Below, one piece after another: positions 7,011 to 14,189 of a stretch of 14,606 nt of DNA. Both the position numbers and the translations under genes were made by a program. Below the pieces are notes generated by a model. It made no database searches. It was not told the DNA's origin and was given only the letters and a program-made list of their open reading frames with translations. Origin of the DNA: Pseudomonadota bacterium (GTDB lineage: Bacteria; Pseudomonadota; Gammaproteobacteria; Burkholderiales; Gallionellaceae); the NCBI GenBank assembly GCA_021783855.1, contig JAJXTL010000065.1:1-14606 (forward strand), written 5' to 3'. How positions within the stretch are numbered: the first letter of the stretch is position 1; each line of letters opens with the position of its first letter.

Positions 7011-8524
7011 CCGACGAGTTGCAACCGCCTGAATGGAGTAGTTTGACGCGCAGCTTTTTGTCGCGTGCGCTGTCCGCGTTGGCGTTGGTGACCTCCGGTG
7101 CCTATGCGATGGTGCCGCCCGTCGATGTGCCCGGTCGAATCGATGCTGCCGGCGAAGAGCGACAGGCAGCGCGGCTTGCGCAAGAATTAAACGAATTAAA
7201 TATGCAAATCAGTCAGATGCAGGCGTCGGTCAAAAGCTTGCAGGTCAGTATGAGGAAAAGGTCAGCGGTTGATGGTTATATGGCCGCAGGGTCGCATGTT
7301 GCCGGTGAGTTGCCGGCGGCAGGCGGGCAGCGCAGTGGCTCAGTCATGCTGGCTGATGCAGCAGCAGTGGATTCGGTCAGTTGGGCCGCGCTGTTGCAGC
7401 GCGATTATAAAAAAATATCGATATTTTTGCTGTTGCTGCTGGCGGGCGGGACAATTTCAGGGTATCGCAAATACGGGGCGGCGTTCAAGCGCAGTATTTT
7501 TGCCCAAACGTATGCTGAGGGTGCCGGTTCTGCACCGGAACGACTCCCGGCAAGCGAGATCGGTGAACGATCGTTGAAGACTCCGGCCATCGTGGAAAGC
7601 GAATTCGCCATGGGGAAATCAGGCAAGGTGATTCCGCTGAGTTCGGCGTCTGCCGGCTCACCCCTGCCTGTTCGACAAATCCGTTATATCGCTGAGCTGG
7701 CAAAGATCGATGCAATGATCGAGGAAGCCGAGTTATATGCAATGCATGGACGCTGGGATAATGCCATTGAGATATTGAACAATATCATCCTGGAATTTCC
7801 GGAGAAAATCGAGGCGTGGTTGTTGCTGTTATCCATTTTTCGCAACAAGGCGAGTGCACGGCAGTTTGAATTGATAGCCAGGACTTTTTTACGCACCATG
7901 GGCAGCAACGATACCTGGAAAGAGATTCAGCAAGCCGGGCGGAGCATAGATCCCGGAAATCGGCTGTATTTCTACCCCGATTATGCGCGAACAGCAAATG
8001 CCGAACATCGCATCAAACCGAACAAACGGCGTTTGCTGGGTCATATTTTGATTGATATGAAGGCGATTTCGTCGAACGACCTGGATGCCACCCTGGCGAA
8101 TTTTGATCAGCTGCGAGACGGTCGATTGGGTGGCTATCTGATTACATGCGGATTGATTAAGCGGATTCAGTTGGATAATGCCCTGCGACAGCAGGAAAGT
8201 GAGTCATCATTTTCTCAATTCAGTTATGCAACGTCGTTCGCCAATCCGGTCAAGGCGGGTTCGATAAGCGATGCGTTGATCCAAATGGACTTGGTGACCG
8301 AACCGGAGCTGGATCATGTTCTGGCCGATTTTGATTCGAGGTGCCATGGTCGCTGCGGAAATTACCTTGTGACACGCGGGCTCATCACACAAAAACAGCT
8401 TCACGCAGCGTTGTTGCAGCAGCTAAGCGGTGTGCAGGCTGCCGAAATTGTTGCGCCGGATGAAGCGTTCAGGCGACGTGTTGTCATGAATAAAGCCGGC
8501 CTCAAGGTTTTGCGTTCAGCTTGA
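7007..8524 (+). CDS. FimV-like membrane protein with MshEN-type repeats
   Basis: This 505-aa protein has an N-terminal signal-like segment (about 16-34, ending AYA), a charged coiled coil (51-84), a membrane segment (about 136-153) and a long, presumably cytoplasmic C-terminal part. Residues about 230-311 resemble the TPR-like cytoplasmic region of FimV (IDAMIEEAELYAMHGRWDNA, then LEFPEKIEAWLLLLSIF), which scaffolds type IV pilus and polar assemblies. Residues 343-472 hold four copies of a 24-residue motif with identical spacing inside each pair: 343-366, 373-396, 419-442 and 449-472. Copies 2 and 4 fit the MshEN c-di-GMP-binding pattern RLGxxxxxxGxxxxxxLxxxLxxQ almost exactly (copy 4 has RCG); copies 1 and 3 are degenerate. 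MshEN is normally found on type II secretion and pilus ATPases, none of which is encoded here. ATG 7007 has no ribosome site. Second-messenger-controlled scaffolding at the membrane is an inference. Confidence 0.75.
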   Translation: MTDELQPPEWSSLTRSFLSRALSALALVTSGAYAMVPPVDVPGRIDAAGEERQAARLAQELNELNMQISQMQASVKSLQVSMRKRSAVDGYMAAGSHVAGELPAAGGQRSGSVMLADAAAVDSVSWAALLQRDYKKISIFLLLLLAGGTISGYRKYGAAFKRSIFAQTYAEGAGSAPERLPASEIGERSLKTPAIVESEFAMGKSGKVIPLSSASAGSPLPVRQIRYIAELAKIDAMIEEAELYAMHGRWDNAIEILNNIILEFPEKIEAWLLLLSIFRNKASARQFELIARTFLRTMGSNDTWKEIQQAGRSIDPGNRLYFYPDYARTANAEHRIKPNKRRLLGHILIDMKAISSNDLDATLANFDQLRDGRLGGYLITCGLIKRIQLDNALRQQESESSFSQFSYATSFANPVKAGSISDALIQMDLVTEPELDHVLADFDSRCHGRCGNYLVTRGLITQKQLHAALLQQLSGVQAAEIVAPDEAFRRRVVMNKAGLKVLRSA

Positions 8525-8620
8525 GAAGAGCCGGTTGCAGCAGGAAGCCCGGGTTCAGGCCTGTTGACGTTGCGGGGGTACGTGCAGACTGGATCAGGCG
8601 GTTCATAGTGCTGGTTATGC

Positions 8621-8625
8621 GGAGG
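8621..8625 (+). promoter_or_regulatory. Ribosome binding site fixing a TTG start
   Basis: GGAGG lies five bases before TTG 8631. No in-frame ATG is available nearby (ATG 8618 is in another frame), so this site supports the rare TTG start of the next gene. Confidence 0.7.
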
Positions 8626-8630
8626 AAAAA

Positions 8631-9035
8631 TTGAATACCATAGACACCACCGAGTTGTTTTCGCAGTATCCACATATTGCGAAAAAAATCACCCATTCAT
8701 GGGGGCATCCGGAATGCCGGGCGTTGCTGGTGTCTCTCATCAGTGATTCCAGGGGCGGCGTCAGGGCGGGATTTTCATCCCGGAATGCAAAAACGTTATT
8801 TGCACTGCTGACCAGGCACGATGCCTTGTATCCCCAGTTTGAAAAGCCGGCTGATGTTTGGTCGGCAGAGCCTTCGGGCACGGATGGCACCGTAAACACT
8901 CATGCAATGCCTAAAAATGTTGGCAGACATGCCGAAAGCCGCCACGCTGACTGGAGGCTTGTTAAATATGTAGTTCCATTGTTTGCCCTGATTTTATTCG
9001 CATTGGTATTCAGGGCGTTCAGGGTATTTTTTTAA
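8631..9035 (+). CDS. Small tail-anchored protein of unknown function
   Basis: This 134-aa protein begins with a soluble region (LFSQYPHIAKKITHSWGHPE, then a repeat-like LFALLTRHD) that resembles a small uncharacterised domain often seen in betaproteobacteria. A variable linker follows (about 75-108), and one hydrophobic segment (112-131) ends just before the C-terminus. This places the N-terminal domain in the cytoplasm with a tail anchor in the inner membrane. The start is TTG, supported by a strong ribosome site. It lies 106 bp after the FimV-like gene and 59 bp before the HD-domain gene on the same strand. I cannot assign a function; partnership with either neighbour is a guess. Confidence 0.75.
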   Translation: MNTIDTTELFSQYPHIAKKITHSWGHPECRALLVSLISDSRGGVRAGFSSRNAKTLFALLTRHDALYPQFEKPADVWSAEPSGTDGTVNTHAMPKNVGRHAESRHADWRLVKYVVPLFALILFALVFRAFRVFF

Positions 9036-9094
9036 AAAACCGACTTATATTTGCAGAGTGCCTGATTCATCGTGCTTTCCTGATATTTTTATCC

Positions 9095-10024
9095 ATGAAA
9101 ATTACCCCTGCACCTGTCGAGATCAACAGTCTTTTTGCCAATAATAATCCGGAAGAGGTTTGGAAAAAGGCGGAGGAGATTGTCGGGCATATCAGCCACA
9201 CGCACGATAACAGTCTCGTAAGAAGCACCTTTGACGATGTGGTACGCTTGTTTCGCGGAAAATATCCCGGCTTCTGTCCGGTCGGTACGCTGTATCATGA
9301 TTTGCAACATACGCTGGATGTCTTTTTATGTTCGGTCAGGCTGATGCATGGCGTGCATCTTTCAGGATGCAGACTGACTGATGACGAAATGTCGATGATC
9401 ATGATGGCCGCGCTGATGCACGATACCGGCTATGCGCAACTTATCGGAGAAAATTACGGCACGGGCGCGCAACACACTCAGACGCATGTCAACCGCAGTG
9501 TATGTTTCATGCAGCGCTACCTCGTTGATAGAAATTTCCCAAAGGCATGGGCTGCGCCGCTCGAGTCGATAATTTTTTGCACTAATCCGGCACTGAATGT
9601 ATCTGATATCGTGTTCCCTGACGAGCGCTCACGCATGCTGGGGGAGATGCTCGGCACAGCCGATCTGACCGGGCAGATGGCGGACCGAACCTATCTGGAA
9701 AAATTGTTGTTGCTGTTTCTGGAATTTGAGGAAGCGCGTTTTGGCAACTACCAGCATATTCACGACCTGTTGCGTAATACCCAGGTGTTTTACGAGGCAA
9801 GCCTGCTGCGACTGCGCGAACAGTTCGGCGGTATCAATGGCAAACTCTCGTTTCATTTCAAAAACTGGTATGGCGTCGATAAAAACTACTACCTGGAATC
9901 CATCGAGAAAAACATCGCCTACCTGGCCAGGATTACGGCACTGGACGATGCAAAGCATTTTGCCATGCTCAAGCGCGGCGGGATCGTGGAAAAGCTGAGA
10001 CTCTGCCAGGTTAAGGGTGCGTAA
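9095..10024 (+). CDS. HD-domain phosphohydrolase, class I PDE-like
   Basis: This 309-aa soluble protein has an HD metal-hydrolase core: YHDLQHTLDV (H68, D69, H72), ALMHDTGYA (H109, D110) and TADL (D190). The order and spacing match class I cyclic-nucleotide phosphodiesterases, in which the first His of HNxxH is the catalytic acid and the second His, the HD pair and a distal Asp hold the metals. By that comparison H68 would be the acid and H72, H109, D110 and D190 the ligands. It lacks the GYP motif of c-di-GMP-specific HD-GYP enzymes, so the substrate may be cAMP, cGMP or another nucleotide. No sensor domain, signal peptide or membrane segment is seen. There is no clear ribosome site before ATG 9095. 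Generic HD nucleotide hydrolase is the main alternative. Confidence 0.8.
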   Translation: MKITPAPVEINSLFANNNPEEVWKKAEEIVGHISHTHDNSLVRSTFDDVVRLFRGKYPGFCPVGTLYHDLQHTLDVFLCSVRLMHGVHLSGCRLTDDEMSMIMMAALMHDTGYAQLIGENYGTGAQHTQTHVNRSVCFMQRYLVDRNFPKAWAAPLESIIFCTNPALNVSDIVFPDERSRMLGEMLGTADLTGQMADRTYLEKLLLLFLEFEEARFGNYQHIHDLLRNTQVFYEASLLRLREQFGGINGKLSFHFKNWYGVDKNYYLESIEKNIAYLARITALDDAKHFAMLKRGGIVEKLRLCQVKGA

Positions 10025-10412
10025 CCGAATAAATTGTTGTCGCCTGTTTGCTTGCAACCCTGCGGGGATGATGATTCTGGTGTTGCGGCGCGCTGGCGCT
10101 TCACTGCGTTAAGCTCTGTTCAGAAACCCCCTTTGTCACGCTTGCGAAAAATGTCCGGCAGTCTGCCGGTCTCGTCGGCTTTTGATCTTGAGACACATAC
10201 ACTTATGGGTCGAAAAAACCTGTGCGTGCTAACCCCTACGAGTGATTGACGTGACGGATATGGATTGTGTACCGTCTCCCAGCGAGTGCCGATACCTTTG
10301 AAAATTTGCATCTTGCCGGTAATTGCCTCCGTATTTCACTTTTTTCGTTGTTTAAAAATAATTATTTATGCCTGCATGCGGAGTTTTATAACAATCTAAC
10401 AGGGAGAGAAAA
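10025..10412. other. Intergenic region before small membrane protein gene
   Basis: This 388-bp stretch has no convincing gene. It contains a perfect 7-1-7 palindrome (10155-10169) and an AT-rich tract (about 10348-10368) before the next gene's strong ribosome site, AGGGAGAG. The promoter of the 10413-11186 unit is probably here, but I cannot pick a clear -35/-10 pair. Open frames on both strands (10034-10249 plus, 10120-10311 minus) look like chance translations. Confidence 0.5.
10155..10169. promoter_or_regulatory. Perfect 7-1-7 palindrome, candidate operator
   Basis: CCGGCAG T CTGCCGG is a perfect inverted repeat with a single central base. That spacing suits a dimeric DNA-binding protein better than an RNA hairpin. 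It lies about 245 bp before the next start codon. The binding protein is unknown. Confidence 0.3.
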
Positions 10413-10709
10413 ATGGATTTTGATGTCAGCAGCGTGCTGGATATTGTCGCCATACTGATCATGTTTTACAGTCTGTATATGGCGGTGTCGCTCAGGCCTA
10501 AAATCCCGGGCGGTGTGGTAGGCAAGCATTGGAATTTCCTGTCTCTGCTGGTTTTGTTATTCAGTATTGCTTATCTTGCGACTCCCTTCTTCGGCCTGAT
10601 ACCCATTGGCGTTCGGCGGTTGTTCGTCTCACTTGTCTTCTTCGGAGCGATTTATGTGCTGGTAACCGTGCGTCTTATATTTAACATTATCCGCGAGTTA
10701 ACAGAATAA
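10413..10709 (+). CDS. Small three-TM inner-membrane protein
   Basis: This 98-aa hydrophobic protein has three predicted membrane helices (about 7-26, 42-63 and 69-91), a basic loop (SLRPKIPGGVVGKHW) between the first two, and a short charged C-terminus (RELTE). The family is not one I recognise. ATG 10413 has a good ribosome site (AGGGAGAG). The next gene starts 12 bases after its stop, so the two are very likely one operon and may act together. Possible roles as a membrane anchor or partner for that soluble protein are inferred from position only. Confidence 0.75.
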   Translation: MDFDVSSVLDIVAILIMFYSLYMAVSLRPKIPGGVVGKHWNFLSLLVLLFSIAYLATPFFGLIPIGVRRLFVSLVFFGAIYVLVTVRLIFNIIRELTE

Positions 10710-10721
10710 GCCGGGGTGACC

Positions 10722-11186
10722 ATGCTTCCGCATCTTGTGCTGTTTCGTACTCAAAAGGGTGAGGACATTCTCCACGGTGACCGGCATGCAATCTCCGCCA
10801 ACTATCGTCGTGCGTTGCTGGCGATAGACGGCAAGACGTCTGTTGCCGGCCTGGAAAAAAGTGTGTTCTGGGTCAGCGATGTGAAGTCGGTGCTTGAGGA
10901 GTTGTATGCATCGGGTTTGGTTCACCATGATTTATCGGCAACACGAAGCGAAGCTGTGCCAACCGGCGCGCCCGAGCAATCGTTAAAGGTTCAGCTTGCG
11001 GCTCTCTCCAGAGAGTTGTTGGGCAGCCACGCTGAACGGCTTATCAAAAAAATGGAACAAGTCGATGGCTCGCCGGATGCGCTCGAACAGGTGTTGCTGG
11101 GCTGCAAAAAAGTGATCAAATTAACCATCAGTGAAGAATTGGCCGACGTTTTCTGGCAACGCGGACGCAAGATTATTGGTAAATAG
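10722..11186 (+). CDS. Soluble protein of unknown function, winged-helix-like N-terminus
   Basis: This 154-aa protein has no membrane segment or signal peptide. Residues about 20-70 (YRRALLAIDGKTSVAGLEKS, then VKSVLEELYASGLV) look like a small winged-helix fold of the kind found in uncharacterised bacterial regulators. The C-terminal half (from about residue 87) is helical, with AERLIKKMEQVDGSPDALEQ and a basic end (GRKIIGK). Similar hypothetical proteins occur in betaproteobacteria as far as I recall; no function is known to me. ATG 10722 is chosen over GTG 10716 because GGGG (10713-10716) is correctly spaced for the former. It is the second gene of a pair with the three-TM protein and converges on the TPR-methyltransferase gene 51 bp away. 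Confidence 0.72.
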   Translation: MLPHLVLFRTQKGEDILHGDRHAISANYRRALLAIDGKTSVAGLEKSVFWVSDVKSVLEELYASGLVHHDLSATRSEAVPTGAPEQSLKVQLAALSRELLGSHAERLIKKMEQVDGSPDALEQVLLGCKKVIKLTISEELADVFWQRGRKIIGK

Positions 11187-11237
11187 ACGCCCGCAGGAGT
11201 TCTGTCATGGCTTGTTCGATTCGGGGCAACGCGGGTT

Positions 11238-12557
11238 TTATCTTTCGCGCATAGCGCAAACGAACTGACCTTCGATCGGGCAACCCGCTTCTGTTCTGAT
11301 CGTCACATCGCATATCTTCGCTATATGGAAGCCTGCATCGTTCAGCAGCCGGGTCAGATATTCCTGGGTATGGCTGTATCTGCCGCTGACGTTCAGGCGA
11401 AAGCCGTGCTCATGAGGCGCTGCCAGCTTTTCAGTGCTGAAAAGCAATAAGCCGCCGATTTTCAGTCTCTGATAAATCAGTTCGCAAACCTTCTCCAGTC
11501 GGCCTATATAGATGAACGTGTCCATGCAACTGACAAGGTCGAACCTGTCGGGTGATGAGCGCAAAAAGTCATCGATGCCGGTTTGATGCAGGTGATGATA
11601 GCGTTGTTTTGCGGCGGCCTGACCCAGCATGGAGCGGGAAAGATCGACGCCTGTCAGTACACGGGAGTAAGGTTCGAGTATTTCGCCTATCAGACCGGTA
11701 CCGCATCCCAGGTCGAGTACGTCGAGGCTGGCAGCCGGAAGATCGAGCGTGGCAAGATGATCCTGCACCAATGCCGGGCCGCAATATTTCAACCTGCCCA
11801 GTATGTTTTCAAAACTGTTTGCGAAGGCATCGAATGTCTGCTCGATATACCGGGCGCTGCACTGATCCGGTGGCAACCGGCCCCGGCAGGCTGCCAACAA
11901 ATGCGCAGCCACCGGGTTGTCCGGTTCAGTCGTCTGCCAGTTTTCAAAGAGGGTAATGGCATCCGCTTTTCGGCCCAGTTCCTGACAGGCCTGTCCACGG
12001 GCAATGATGGATGTGCTGCCCGCAGGGGCTGCGATAATGCCCCGGTAATTGAAATGTCGTGCCTCGGAAAACCGTTCCAGCTTCAGATAGAGTGCCGACA
12101 ATAAATAGTATGCGTCCGGACAATCCGGGTCGAGCCTGGCGGCTGCGAGGTAGCATTGCTCGGCTCGAATCCATTGCAGACTCAACTCAAACGATGCGCC
12201 CAGATTGGCCCAGTAAAAATATTTGTCCGGATCGATTGCGATGGCGCTGGAAAATGCGTCTATGGAAGCCGTAACACGACCTTGCCTTGACGTCACGATA
12301 CCGAGATTGAAATACCAGTCGGCATGGTTGTCATCCAGCTCAATCGCGCGGGACAATTGAAGATGTGCCTCATCCAGCCGGTCGGTCTGTTGCAGCAAAA
12401 ATCCCAGATAGTGGCGAGCGTGAGGATCGCCGGGATCGGCCAGGATGATTTCACGGTAAAGCGCCTCGGCTGATGCCAGATCGCCGTCGAGATGCTTGCG
12501 CATGGCTTTTGAAAACAACGCGCTGCCAGGTGCTTGCACCGGAACCCTTATAGGCAT
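11238..12557 (-). CDS. TPR-repeat class I SAM methyltransferase
   Basis: This 439-aa cytoplasmic protein joins an N-terminal TPR array to a methyltransferase. Six TPR-like units of 32-35 residues span about 13-214, with typical DP boundaries such as ILADPGD and IAIDPD. A linker with the family pattern FDAFANSFENIL follows. The class I Rossmann fold has SAM-binding motif I, VLDLGCGTG, at 280-288, then GVDLSRSML and the post-motif stretch RFDLVSCMD. TPR-methyltransferase fusions of this kind are recurrent in proteobacteria, but their substrates (protein or small molecule) are mostly unknown, and nothing nearby reveals one. ATG 12557 has GAGG about ten bases upstream. A sigma70-like promoter lies 33 bases before the start codon, so it is probably transcribed on its own. 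Confidence 0.88.
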   Translation of the reverse strand: MPIRVPVQAPGSALFSKAMRKHLDGDLASAEALYREIILADPGDPHARHYLGFLLQQTDRLDEAHLQLSRAIELDDNHADWYFNLGIVTSRQGRVTASIDAFSSAIAIDPDKYFYWANLGASFELSLQWIRAEQCYLAAARLDPDCPDAYYLLSALYLKLERFSEARHFNYRGIIAAPAGSTSIIARGQACQELGRKADAITLFENWQTTEPDNPVAAHLLAACRGRLPPDQCSARYIEQTFDAFANSFENILGRLKYCGPALVQDHLATLDLPAASLDVLDLGCGTGLIGEILEPYSRVLTGVDLSRSMLGQAAAKQRYHHLHQTGIDDFLRSSPDRFDLVSCMDTFIYIGRLEKVCELIYQRLKIGGLLLFSTEKLAAPHEHGFRLNVSGRYSHTQEYLTRLLNDAGFHIAKICDVTIRTEAGCPIEGQFVCAMRER

Positions 12558-12589
12558 GATCTCGGTTCCTCAGGATTCAATTCGCGATG

Positions 12590-12619
12590 ATTATGGCGCA
12601 TAGTCATATGCAATGTCAC
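12590..12619 (-). promoter_or_regulatory. Sigma70-like promoter of TPR-methyltransferase gene
   Basis: On the minus strand GTGACA (12619-12614; 5 of 6 to TTGACA) and CATAAT (12595-12590; 5 of 6 to TATAAT) are separated by 18 bases. This is the best-scoring promoter pair I saw in the window, and it points into the 12557 start codon with a leader of about 25 bases. Confidence 0.5.
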
Positions 12620-12711
12620 ACCGGTTGAATAAAGCTTTCATGCGCTGCCCGCTTTGTATATGGAAGGGTGTGAGGGGCTCGCATGCTGCATGAAGTTGAA
12701 CTCAGTGAGAT

Positions 12712-13005
12712 TCAGTCGATTTTGTGCAGCAGTCGTTCCTTGAGGCAATCGCTGTCACCCGCCTGATAGTCGCCGCAGATCATCGGTCGCCGTGCGTAGA
12801 TCGTGCACAGCATGGTTTTTCTGTCCAATGCGGCGCACCAGTCATCGTCCAAACGCGCCATGATCCATCCGCCCCAACTATCCTGTTCCGTCAATTCGGG
12901 CGGAATATCGTCGTCACCCATCAGCATCACTTCCAGGCGGCAGCAGCATGCTTTGCACGTGGCGCAGGTAATAACAGGGCTGTCGCTTGTATCGTCGGTA
13001 TTCAT
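12712..13005 (-). CDS. YkgJ-type cysteine-cluster protein
   Basis: This 97-aa protein has the pattern of the YkgJ/CxxCxxCC family, putative Zn or Fe-S binders of unknown role. Cysteines are C14, C17, C20, C21 and C22 in the N-terminal cluster, then C57, C67 (MLCTIY), C77 after ARRP, and C87. The RRPxxC spacing is characteristic. No signal peptide or membrane segment is seen. I chose ATG 13005; an in-frame GTG at 13023 would add MRECQQ and one more cysteine, and neither start has a strong ribosome site. The gene is divergent from rlmF, with about 70 bp between start codons. Small proteins of this family often sit beside unrelated genes, so a link to rRNA methylation is not implied. Confidence 0.85.
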   Translation of the reverse strand: MNTDDTSDSPVITCATCKACCCRLEVMLMGDDDIPPELTEQDSWGGWIMARLDDDWCAALDRKTMLCTIYARRPMICGDYQAGDSDCLKERLLHKID

Positions 13006-13064
13006 CTGCTGGCATTCTCGCACTTTATGCCGCGGGTTGCACCATTGCCATGCCCGTTAGATGG

Positions 13065-13070
13065 GATAAT
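13065..13070 (+). promoter_or_regulatory. Possible -10 element of rlmF
   Basis: GATAAT lies five bases before ATG 13076, so a transcript starting at the usual distance would begin at or next to the start codon. TTGCAC and TTGCCA upstream are spaced wrongly (22 and 14 bases) for a standard -35. This is consistent with a leaderless mRNA, but uncertain. Confidence 0.25.
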
Positions 13071-13075
13071 GCCGC

Positions 13076-14044
13076 ATGAAAAATAAACATGCCGCAAAGA
13101 CCGCACCTGTCGAAAAAGTCGGCCTGCATCCGCGCAACTTACACCGGAGTCGTTACGACTTCAAAAAACTCATTGTCGCCAGTCCCGAGTTGGCTGCATT
13201 CGTGTCGTTGAATGTACACGGTGATGAGTCGATAGACTTTTCAGATCCGGCTGCCGTCAGGGCGCTCAATCGTGCCTTGTTGATCGACGTTTACGGCATC
13301 ATCGGATGGGATATACCTGAGCGCTACCTGTGTCCGCCTGTTCCCGGCAGGGCTGATTATCTGCATTGCCTTGCCGATCTGCTGGCCGAGCGTAACGGTG
13401 GCAGAGTGCCATCCGCTACGCGGGTGCTCGATATCGGCACAGGTGCGAACTGCATCTATCCGCTCATCGGTCATCGTCAGTATGGCTGGCGGTTCGCAGG
13501 CAGCGACATCGATCCGCTGGCGCTGACCAATGCGCAGGGTATTCTGGATGCGAACGCCGGGTTTAGTGCGGCCATCACGCTGCGTCTGCAAAGTTCACGC
13601 GAGGCGATCTTCAAAGGCATCGTACAGGCGGATGAGCTGTTCGATTTCACCATGTGTAATCCTCCCTTTCACGCCTCACTAGCCGAAGCTCGCGCAGGCA
13701 CAGAGCGCAAGTGGAAAAATCTCGGCAAACAGGCCATTAGGAAGCCGGTTCTGAATTTCGGCGGGCAGGGCGCGGAGTTGTGGTGCAAGGGCGGCGAGCA
13801 GGCTTTCGTCTGCCGCATGATCTCTGAAAGCGTGCAGTATTCAGCTAATTGTCTATGGTTCACCACGCTGATTTCCAAATCGGACACCTTGCCCGCTGTA
13901 TATCGCGCCCTGAAAAAAGCCGGTGTGCAGGACTACAGAACCATAGAGATGTCACAGGGACAGAAGAAGAGCCGCCTCGTGGCCTGGACTTTTCTGGATG
14001 AGAGCCGGCGGCGTGCATGGCAAGTGAAGCATAAAAAACTGTAA
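13076..14044 (+). CDS. rlmF: 23S rRNA (adenine-1618-N6)-methyltransferase RlmF
   Basis: This 322-aa enzyme methylates N6 of A1618 in 23S rRNA using SAM. Family hallmarks run through the whole length: [13 protein letters not shown] (17-29), [32 protein letters not shown] motif [14 protein letters not shown] (117-129), GSDIDPLAL, the catalytic CNPPFH (194-199, with N195-P-P-F198), [15 protein letters not shown] and [15 protein letters not shown]. Length agrees with E. coli RlmF, and no domain is missing. ATG 13076 matches the family N-terminus, but no ribosome site precedes it; a -10-like box just upstream suggests a leaderless transcript. No downstream partner is evident; the following ORFs look unrelated. 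Confidence 0.96.
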   Translation: MKNKHAAKTAPVEKVGLHPRNLHRSRYDFKKLIVASPELAAFVSLNVHGDESIDFSDPAAVRALNRALLIDVYGIIGWDIPERYLCPPVPGRADYLHCLADLLAERNGGRVPSATRVLDIGTGANCIYPLIGHRQYGWRFAGSDIDPLALTNAQGILDANAGFSAAITLRLQSSREAIFKGIVQADELFDFTMCNPPFHASLAEARAGTERKWKNLGKQAIRKPVLNFGGQGAELWCKGGEQAFVCRMISESVQYSANCLWFTTLISKSDTLPAVYRALKKAGVQDYRTIEMSQGQKKSRLVAWTFLDESRRRAWQVKHKKL

Positions 14045-14064
14045 ATTCAACCGGCTAGACCGAA

Positions 14065-14187
14065 ATGCATAGGCCGTTAGGCATATTGACCGACGATATG
14101 CTGGCGGTTACTGTGCCGTACCAGACACCTGCCGCGACGCCGGGCGAGGTGGGTGATTTTGTTGCCGGCATATCAAAAGGAGAATGA
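14065..14187 (+). CDS. Possible 40-aa ORF overlapping peptidase start
   Basis: ATG 14065 opens a 40-codon frame (MHRPLGILTDDMLAVTVPYQ, then a Pro/Gly-rich part ending GISKGE) that stops at TGA 14185, overlapping an ATG at 14184 in the frame of the peptidase. The ribosome site of the peptidase lies inside its end. It has no clear ribosome site of its own and no family I know. It could be a translational-coupling peptide or a small partner or substrate of the peptidase; chance is also possible. Confidence 0.3.
   Translation: MHRPLGILTDDMLAVTVPYQTPAATPGEVGDFVAGISKGE
14178..14182 (+). promoter_or_regulatory. Ribosome binding site of peptidase gene
   Basis: AGGAG lies seven bases before ATG 14190 and only one base before ATG 14184. 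Spacing therefore selects 14190 as the start of the papain-like gene. Confidence 0.75.
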
Positions 14188-14189
14188 AC

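Noticed and set aside
10034..10249. 71-aa plus-strand frame, and a 63-aa minus-strand frame at 10120-10311
   Set aside because: Low-complexity, arginine/serine-rich translations without ribosome sites; they look like chance frames.
11552..12104. Long plus-strand frames (134 and 173 aa) opposite the TPR-methyltransferase gene
   Set aside because: They are antisense to a gene with clear TPR and SAM-binding motifs; no motif of their own.
12724..13086. Plus-strand 120-aa frame over the cysteine-cluster gene
   Set aside because: Antisense to a recognisable YkgJ-type gene and overlapping the rlmF start.
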